Shown: positions 5,336 through 10,170 of the stretch, piece after piece
How the letters are laid out: the number at the start of each line of letters is the position of its first letter
How positions within the stretch are numbered: the stretch's first letter is position 1
Origin: Phycisphaerae bacterium
GTDB lineage: Bacteria > Planctomycetota > Phycisphaerae > UBA1845 > Fen-1342
Direction: 5' to 3'
NCBI GenBank assembly: GCA_022842805.1
Contig: JALHOX010000142.1
Location: 1 to 10,170, forward strand
DNA length: 10,170 bases
Notes under the pieces: model-generated
Told to the model about the DNA's origin: nothing
What the model saw: only the letters and a program-made list of their open reading frames with translations
Database searches by the model: none
Program-made: the position numbers and the translations under genes

Positions 5336-8300
5336 ATGCACGCTATGCTCACACGCAAGCCGGCCCGACTTTTCGGCGCCGTGCTCGCAGCCGCATCCGG
5401 TGCGGCCATCGCTCACGCGCAGCTCAACCAGAACTTCAACACCGTCACGGAGACCGGCGGAGCCACCGTCCTGAGCGGCGGCGGCTTCAACGAAGTCTCC
5501 GGCTGGGACAACGGCATCACCGGTGAAGGAGCCTTCGCGGGCACCTTTGGCCCGATTCAGTTGCTCGCCACCGCGTTCGGCGATGTCAACGCCGGCACGT
5601 CGGGTTCGGGCGCGGGTGTTCTTTCGGTGGGCGGGATTACGTTTGACCTGCTGGGCCAGACGTTCTCGGCCGTCACCGGCGTCGGCGGCGGGCCGTTCCT
5701 TGTCGGCAACGGCGCCCCGAACACGTTCAACTTCACGAACAACTGGGATACCGGCATCACCGGTGAAGCGGCCTTTGGCGGCACAGCGAACGGCGCGGTG
5801 CTGGTGGGCAACATGTCCGTCGCCGGCCTTCCCACCGGCGGAAACGGTGGCACCGGCGGCGCGCGTCTGAGCGTCTCGAACGTCAACTTGCTCACGGGCA
5901 CGTGGTTCGCCGGCTCGCAGTGGGATGTTCCCGCGTTTCCGGGCGCGCCGATTCTGCAGAATCCGGGCTTCGACAGCGGCGGGGCGTCGCTCACGGGCTG
6001 GACGATCAGCTCGGCCGGCTTCAACGTGCTGGCCGAAGCGGCGCCGGTGAACAGCGGCACGGGCTCGTGCAAGATGTTCGGCCGGTTTACCGGCTCGGCG
6101 AATGAATCAAGCGTGTCTCAGAGTCTGGCGGCTCAACCGGGCCAGATCTGGGAGATCGATTGCTTCTCGCAGCATGTCGCGGGCGACTCGCTCGTGGGCG
6201 GCACCAACTCCATGCTGATGCGGATCGACTTTCTGAATTCCGTCGGCACTGTGCTGCTGACGCAGAGTCAGACGATTCTGAATAGCGCGTCGCCGACCAA
6301 CGTTTGGATCGACAACGCGCCGCTGCAGCTGACCGCGCCCGCGGGCACGGTTCAGGCGCGGGCGGTTTTCGCCTTTTTGCAGCCCAGCGGCACGCAGGGT
6401 GGCGCGGGTTTTGTGGACGACTGTCGCATGCGCGTCGTCGGCGGACCGCCGGCCGTTGATCTGACCCAGTTCACGCTGCGGGCCGATGTGCGCGGCATCG
6501 TGAACAGCGGCGCTGGTGAGAACCTCAGCTTCGTGCAGATTCGAATTGAAGACCCCGATGGCGACCGTCTGCGCTTCAATGCGTTCGCGACCAGTGGCTG
6601 GCAAACGATCGGCGGAGCGCTCAACACGGCGGAAGAAGCCGACGCCACGGGCAATCCGGCATTCGGCGTGTTCGACACCAATGCTTCGAGCTATCGCGTC
6701 GTCGTCGCCTTCAACAACGACTCCAATGGCTGGGGCACGGGCGGCACGCTCGACATCGACAATGTGCGGCTGAGCAACCTGGCCGGCGGCGGCGGTTCGT
6801 GGTTCGCCGGCATGACCTTTGCCGGGCTGACGGCGCCCCCCGGCGCCACCGGCCTCGACGACATCGAGCTCAGCGCCGACATCCTCGGCTCGCGCAACGG
6901 CGGCCAGTATGAACTGCGCGTCGAAGCGTTCAGCGAGTTCCAGGCCGGCCTCGACGAAGATTTCAATGGCGTCACCGGCACCGGCGGCGGCCTGTTCTTC
7001 GACCAAGCCTCGATCATCGGCGGCGCCACGCAGAACTTCATCCCGAGCTTTGACACGGGTGCGGTTGGCGGCGCCTTCGGCGGCATCTTCGGAAACGCCG
7101 AATTCTTCTCCGGCGGTGGCGTCTCCGCTCGCGGACTCACCACGGGCGGCCCGGACAACAGCGGCAACGCCGAAATTCGCGTCGAAAACGTGATCTTTGG
7201 ACCAGGCGGCGGTTGGTTCGCCGGTCTGACCTGGCCGAACCAGGGTCTGGCGTCGCAGGATCTGAGCCAGGTTGTGCTCTCGGCGAACGTGCGCGGCCTG
7301 ACCGCCAGCGGCGGCACGCTGGGCGACTATGAGCTGCGGATTGAAGATCAGCAGGGCGATCGCCTCTACTTCCAGGTCACGGCCAACGGGTCGTGGCAGT
7401 CGGTCGGCGGCACGCTCGACACTGCGGTCGAGGGCGGCGCGGCCGGCGGCGGCGGCGACGGTAACTTCGACCTCGATTCGCCTGTCTATGCCGTCACTCT
7501 CTCTTTTGTCGATGCCCAGAACGGCTGGCAGTTCGGCGGCGTGCTGCAGATCGACAACCTCTTCCTGACCCCGGTCACCGTTCGCAATGAGCTTGGTCGT
7601 CGCACGTTCACCGGCGTGGCCAACGGAAGCACCTTCCAGCCCATCGGCGGCCTGCTCTCGGATGCGATCGGTTCGCTCGGCGATTACACCCAGAACTTCA
7701 GCACCGCGACCGGCACCGGCGGCGGTCCGATCAACGGCGGAAATTGGGACGACGGCATCGACCTCGAAGGCGAGTTCTTCGGCACCTTCGGCAACGCCGT
7801 CGTCAACGGCGGCGCGACCGCTGAAGCGTGCGCGACCTGCGGCGTTAGCGGTTCGCAAGCCGGCCGGATCACCGTGACCAACGTCGTTCCCAATGCGGGC
7901 GGCTGGTTCACGGGCGTCTTCTTCACGCCGGTCAGCACCAGCCTCGCCAACGGCCTCGCCAGCGTGCAACTCCGCGCGAACATCCGCGGCGAGACCAACG
8001 GCGCGGGTTCGGCGCTGGGCACCTACTTCCTGCGGCTGGAAGACGACAACGGCGACATCCTGTTCTTCGAAGTCACCGCCAACGGCGCATTCCAGGCTGT
8101 CGGTGGACCGCTCAGCACGGCGACGCAGGGCACGATCCCCGGACAGGGCGACGGCACGTTCAACCTGAACCTGTCGACCTACACCGTCACCATCGGCGCC
8201 GTCGGCACGGGCACCAACTGGGGCACGGGCATGCGTCTGACGATCGACGACGTGTTCCTCACCGGCGTCTCGCTGGCGTCCGTCGACTCGTTCACGGTCG

Positions 8301-8584
8301 TGGCCGCCTATCGCAATGAAGCGACGACCTGGCCGACCGGCGGAAACCTGGTGGTCGACAACCTGTTCTTCGGCCCGGCGCTCTCCTTCGCGCCCGGCGA
8401 CATGAACTGCGACGGATTCGTCACGGTCGGCGACATCGGCGGATTTGTGCTGTCGCTCACCAACCCGGCGCAGTACGCCATTCAGTTCCCGGATTGCGAT
8501 ATCACCCTCGCAGACGTGAACGGCGACGGATTTGTGACGGTCGGCGACATCGGCTCGTTTGTCGCACTGCTGACCGGCGCATAA
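5336..8584 (+). CDS. Secreted modular repeat protein with carbohydrate-binding-like modules and C-terminal dockerin
   Basis: A 1082-residue exported protein with no catalytic domain that I recognise. The signal peptide is residues 1-29 (RLFGAVLAAASGAAIAHAQ, AHA|Q-type cut). A Gly-rich motif of type F-x-x-VTGTGGG ... WDTGITGEAAFGGTFGNA occurs four times (about 33-75, 109-155, 541-590 and 786-826). A second module starts with WFAG or WFTG and ends with a strand like LDIDNVRLS; it occurs at 374-480, 489-538 (cut short), 627-745 and 857-977, with a further partial copy at 983-1014. The D-N ending and strand pattern resemble galactose-binding-like carbohydrate-binding modules. Residues 205-370 form a separate CBM4/9-like domain (ILQNPGFDSG, GWTISS, QSLAAQPGQIWEIDCF, FVDDCRMRVV) that interrupts the first WFAG module. 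Residues 1020-1080 are a dockerin with two near-identical loops (DMNCDGFVTVGD, DVNGDGFVTVGD). Probable role: multivalent glycan capture at the cell surface or in the matrix. The architecture is seen; the function is inferred. Confidence 0.85.
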   Translation: MHAMLTRKPARLFGAVLAAASGAAIAHAQLNQNFNTVTETGGATVLSGGGFNEVSGWDNGITGEGAFAGTFGPIQLLATAFGDVNAGTSGSGAGVLSVGGITFDLLGQTFSAVTGVGGGPFLVGNGAPNTFNFTNNWDTGITGEAAFGGTANGAVLVGNMSVAGLPTGGNGGTGGARLSVSNVNLLTGTWFAGSQWDVPAFPGAPILQNPGFDSGGASLTGWTISSAGFNVLAEAAPVNSGTGSCKMFGRFTGSANESSVSQSLAAQPGQIWEIDCFSQHVAGDSLVGGTNSMLMRIDFLNSVGTVLLTQSQTILNSASPTNVWIDNAPLQLTAPAGTVQARAVFAFLQPSGTQGGAGFVDDCRMRVVGGPPAVDLTQFTLRADVRGIVNSGAGENLSFVQIRIEDPDGDRLRFNAFATSGWQTIGGALNTAEEADATGNPAFGVFDTNASSYRVVVAFNNDSNGWGTGGTLDIDNVRLSNLAGGGGSWFAGMTFAGLTAPPGATGLDDIELSADILGSRNGGQYELRVEAFSEFQAGLDEDFNGVTGTGGGLFFDQASIIGGATQNFIPSFDTGAVGGAFGGIFGNAEFFSGGGVSARGLTTGGPDNSGNAEIRVENVIFGPGGGWFAGLTWPNQGLASQDLSQVVLSANVRGLTASGGTLGDYELRIEDQQGDRLYFQVTANGSWQSVGGTLDTAVEGGAAGGGGDGNFDLDSPVYAVTLSFVDAQNGWQFGGVLQIDNLFLTPVTVRNELGRRTFTGVANGSTFQPIGGLLSDAIGSLGDYTQNFSTATGTGGGPINGGNWDDGIDLEGEFFGTFGNAVVNGGATAEACATCGVSGSQAGRITVTNVVPNAGGWFTGVFFTPVSTSLANGLASVQLRANIRGETNGAGSALGTYFLRLEDDNGDILFFEVTANGAFQAVGGPLSTATQGTIPGQGDGTFNLNLSTYTVTIGAVGTGTNWGTGMRLTIDDVFLTGVSLASVDSFTVVAAYRNEATTWPTGGNLVVDNLFFGPALSFAPGDMNCDGFVTVGDIGGFVLSLTNPAQYAIQFPDCDITLADVNGDGFVTVGDIGSFVALLTGA
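5432..8377 (+). repeat. Degenerate tandem modules inside the repeat protein
   Basis: Gly-rich units lie near 5432-5560, 5660-5800, 6956-7105 and 7691-7813. WFAG-type units lie near 6455-6775 (its WFAG at 5903 is separated from it by the CBM4/9-like insert 5948-6445), 6800-6949 (truncated), 7214-7570 and 7904-8263, with a partial copy at 8282-8377. The last two composite units (about 6956-7570 and 7691-8263) are the most regular. Identity is mainly at protein level, but short exact DNA repeats remain, such as a 17-base match at 5512-5528 and 5752-5768, exactly 240 bases apart. This points to old internal duplication with later divergence and at least one internal deletion. Confidence 0.8.
8411..8554 (+). 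repeat. Duplicated dockerin calcium-loop coding repeat
   Basis: The 30-base stretches 8411-8440 and 8525-8554 differ at only two positions and encode the twin loops CDGFVTVGDIG and GDGFVTVGDIG, 114 bases (38 codons) apart. Calcium ligand positions Asp, Asn, Asp and the distal Asp are intact in both loops, so the domain should fold and bind calcium. Confidence 0.85.
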
Positions 8585-8630
8585 TCGCCCGGCACGGCAG
8601 ATCGACTGCGCCGACGCGCAGATGAAACAG

Positions 8631-8680
8631 AACGCTCGGTGTTCGGCCGCAAGGCCGGCCGCCGAGCGTTCGCCATTTTT
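8631..8680 (+). terminator. Intrinsic terminator of the repeat-protein transcript
   Basis: An outer 9-bp stem (AACGCTCGG at 8631-8639 with CCGAGCGTT at 8662-8670) encloses an inner 5-bp stem (CGGCC at 8644-8648 with GGCCG at 8653-8657) capped by a GCAA tetraloop of the GNRA class. Five T residues follow at 8676-8680. It lies 46 bases past the stop codon. The remaining bases to 8845 hold no gene that I can support. Confidence 0.82.
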
Positions 8681-8845
8681 GGTTTCTAAAGCGGCCACGA
8701 CGCGCTGGCCAACTGACCGACGGCAGGGGAGCGTAGGATGGGATGTCCTTCGCACCGAACGCGATTGGCGGCGAGACTTGCGGAGTGAGGCCGGCGCGAC
8801 GGTCGGCACGATGGAGTTCACTGTGCGGTCTACACGCTGATTCTG

Positions 8846-9694
8846 ATGACATACGTGGATCTACGACGGACTCAGTGGCTCGACGTCAGCGACGGCGGGA
8901 CGTCAACCGATGGGAAATCGGCGTGCGGCGTCGTGCATATCCCGTTTCGCCAGTTGCCCGCGCGGGTCGCTGAGCTGCCCGCACGCGGCGAGGCGCTCCA
9001 TGTGTTGAACACCGGCGACGAGGCAGCGGCGGCGATTGGATTTCTCGAATCCATGGGGCGAACCGCGACGCTTTGCGACGATGAACCATTGCGAAGATCA
9101 GTGGCCGAGAGCGGCGATGCACCGGCGGGCTCCGAATCGGGCCCGGTGCGAGTCGGATGGCGGCTGTGGTCGCCGACGCCGTTCGTGGAGCACGCGGCTC
9201 GGCGGCGTGCGGCGGGGCGTGCGCTGGATCTGGGTTGCGGCGTCGGGCGGGATGCGGTGTTTCTGGCGGCGGCAGGGTGGCGGGTGGCGGCGATCGACCG
9301 ATTGCCGGATGCGCTGGACCGCGGGCGGGCGCTGCTGGATCGCTATGCACCGGAAGCCGGCGCGCGTGTTGAGTGGCGCTGCGCGGATTTGCGCGAGGAG
9401 CACGTGCTGCCCGACGCCCGCGACTCGTTCGACCTCATCATCATGGCGCGCTACCTCGATCGGGCGCTGCTGTCGCGCGTCGCGAGGCTGGCCGCCGCGA
9501 ATGCGGAACTGGTGATCGAGACATTCGGGCCGGCTCACGCCGAGCGTCTCGGTCGGCGGCGAGGATGCGGAGTGGCGACGCTCGAGGAGCTGCGCTGCCT
9601 GCCCGGCTGGCGAGCAGTGCAATGTGAAGAAGTGTGGCACGCGGGAGCGGGGATTGTGCGTCTGCTGGCGCGGCGAGATGAGCAGGCGGGGTGA
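8846..9694 (+). CDS. Degenerate rhodanese-like domain fused to class I SAM methyltransferase
   Basis: A 282-residue cytosolic protein. Residues 11-80 look like a rhodanese fold: WLDVSDGG, then HIPFRQLPARVAELPARGEALHVLNTGDEAAAAIGFLESMG. In active rhodaneses the loop after the central strand carries a catalytic Cys (CxxGxR); here it reads LNTGDEA, so sulfur transfer is not expected. Residues 100-275 are a Rossmann-type methyltransferase: motif I ALDLGCGVGRDAVFLAAAG (126-144), an acidic residue ending the second strand (AAIDRL, D151), CADL (179-182) and the DLIIMARYLD strand and helix (196-205). The motif I form is like TehB/thiopurine methyltransferase relatives, but the substrate is not predictable. 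ATG 8846 is the first ATG after an in-frame stop at 8786-8788; its Shine-Dalgarno is weak, and a GTG at 8855 is possible. The gene lies after a terminator, so it is probably transcribed separately from the glycan genes. Confidence 0.85.
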   Translation: MTYVDLRRTQWLDVSDGGTSTDGKSACGVVHIPFRQLPARVAELPARGEALHVLNTGDEAAAAIGFLESMGRTATLCDDEPLRRSVAESGDAPAGSESGPVRVGWRLWSPTPFVEHAARRRAAGRALDLGCGVGRDAVFLAAAGWRVAAIDRLPDALDRGRALLDRYAPEAGARVEWRCADLREEHVLPDARDSFDLIIMARYLDRALLSRVARLAAANAELVIETFGPAHAERLGRRRGCGVATLEELRCLPGWRAVQCEEVWHAGAGIVRLLARRDEQAG

Positions 9695-9757
9695 AGCGTG
9701 GGCGGCGGGGGCCAAGCGTGTACGGTTTCGATGGCGGAGTCGCGCGGGCAGGCAGGG

Positions 9758-10170
9758 CTAAGCGTGGCCGTTGGTGGGGGGGCGCGGCCCGACGCGAAAG
9801 GCGGCGCGGCAATCGGGGTGGGTACAACGGACGGTGAGCGTCGGCACCTGCGCGACTTCGCCGGCCTCGGTGTTGCGAATGGCGAGAACGGTGGGCAGCA
9901 GCGCGTGAGCCGCGAAGACGCAAACGCCCGCGGGCACCTGCACGCCGACCTCGACCCGTTCGCCTTCGAACGGTTTGCCGGCCGGACACGCCTGAGGCGG
10001 CGACGAGCAGGACACGAGCACGCGGCGGTCGTCGTGCGGGGCGGTCGATTCCTGGGGCGGTGTCGTGGGCCGCTTGGCGGCGGCCTGAGCCGCGGGCTTC
10101 GCGCTTGAAGCATCGGCGGTGGTTTCGCCGGTCTCGCCCGCCGGAGGCGCGGCCGCACCGGGGTCGGCGG
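9758..10170 (-). CDS. Hypothetical protein with Ala/Pro/Thr-rich segment and small Cys-containing domain, N-terminus outside window
   Basis: The frame is open from the right edge of the window to a TAG at 9758-9760, giving 136 visible residues. A GTG at 10019-10021 lies inside the frame and need not be the start. The first 45 or so residues are low-complexity, rich in Ala, Pro, Thr and Gln, like a linker behind a signal or lipoprotein anchor that would lie beyond the edge. The C-terminal 85 residues are compact: ACPAGKPFEGERVEVGVQ, VPAGVCVFAAHALLPTVLAIR and LTVRCTHPDCRAAFRVG. The order (CP..., then P-x-G-x-C-x-x-A-x-H-x-L-x-P-x-x-L-A-x-R, then V-R-C-x-x-P) resembles small proteins of the TIGR04076 type, whose function is not known; this match is tentative. 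The minus frame is preferred over plus-strand frames here because its composition is protein-like. It converges on the methyltransferase gene. Confidence 0.6.
   Translation of the reverse strand, partial: ADPGAAAPPAGETGETTADASSAKPAAQAAAKRPTTPPQESTAPHDDRRVLVSCSSPPQACPAGKPFEGERVEVGVQVPAGVCVFAAHALLPTVLAIRNTEAGEVAQVPTLTVRCTHPDCRAAFRVGPRPPTNGHA

Noticed and set aside
5432..8377. CRISPR-like or satellite array in the repeat region
   Set aside because: The repeats are long, diverged and in frame with protein modules; there are no short identical repeats with unique spacers and no cas genes.
6107..8821. A 904-residue open frame on the minus strand opposite the repeat protein
   Set aside because: It is the complement of a high-GC gene in a register where stops are rare. 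Its translation is Arg/Ala/Asp-rich with no domain, signal or ribosome binding site, while the plus strand has a signal peptide, repeats and a dockerin.
8743..8973. A 76-residue plus-strand frame ahead of and overlapping the methyltransferase
   Set aside because: It overlaps the methyltransferase in another frame, is Arg-rich and shows no domain or ribosome binding site.
9698..10108. A 136-residue plus-strand frame at the right edge
   Set aside because: Gly/Arg-rich with no motif; the overlapping minus frame has ordered hydrophobic strands and spaced cysteines.
1..10170. tRNA or rRNA genes, insertion sequences, attachment sites
   Set aside because: No cloverleaf with a T-loop GTTCGA-type motif at proper spacing, no transposase or integrase motifs and no terminal inverted repeats with target duplications were found by eye.

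Overview
The window is high-GC bacterial DNA that looks like a planctomycete (Planctomycetota, possibly the Phycisphaerae side). Three traits point there: secreted proteins ending in dockerin-type calcium-binding repeats with no cellulosome in sight, a type II secretion-like pseudopilin of the large planctomycete type with a C-terminal H-x(n)-DG motif, and a LacI-type regulator placed directly in front of that pseudopilin. The assignment rests on recognition of protein families, not on a marker gene.

Layout, left to right. (1) 1-414, +: the 3' end of a secreted protein, a CBM6 carbohydrate-binding module followed by a C-terminal dockerin. (2) 449-483: a hairpin between two converging genes. 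(3) 488-2713, -: a complete secreted family 3 glycoside hydrolase (beta-glucosidase, BglX type) with both catalytic carboxylates visible. (4) 2714-3049: a divergent control region with a TTGACA-type promoter, a perfect 17-bp palindrome (TGTTACA-GAT-TGTAACA), and a matching half-site just ahead of the beta-glucosidase start. (5) 3050-4135, +: a LacI-family regulator. (6) 4151-5275, +: a pseudopilin whose Shine-Dalgarno follows directly after the regulator's stop codon. (7) 5336-8584, +: a 1082-residue secreted repeat protein made of carbohydrate-binding-like beta-sandwich modules and a terminal dockerin, followed by a good intrinsic terminator at 8631-8680. (8) 8846-9694, +: a rhodanese-like domain lacking its active-site cysteine, fused to a class I SAM methyltransferase. 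(9) 9758-10170, -: the C-terminal part of a protein with an Ala/Pro/Thr-rich segment and a small cysteine-containing domain; it runs off the right edge.

Regions 1-7 read as a glycan-use locus. A sugar-sensing repressor probably controls itself and the divergent beta-glucosidase through shared TGTAACA elements. It appears to be co-transcribed with a pseudopilin and a large multivalent glycan-binding surface protein. The most interesting idea is that a LacI repressor, a dedicated pseudopilin and a dockerin-tagged glycan-binding protein form one regulated unit for secreting or displaying glycan-capture proteins. This is inference; the sequence shows order, spacing, motifs and domains only. Regions 8-9 look unrelated to the glycan locus.
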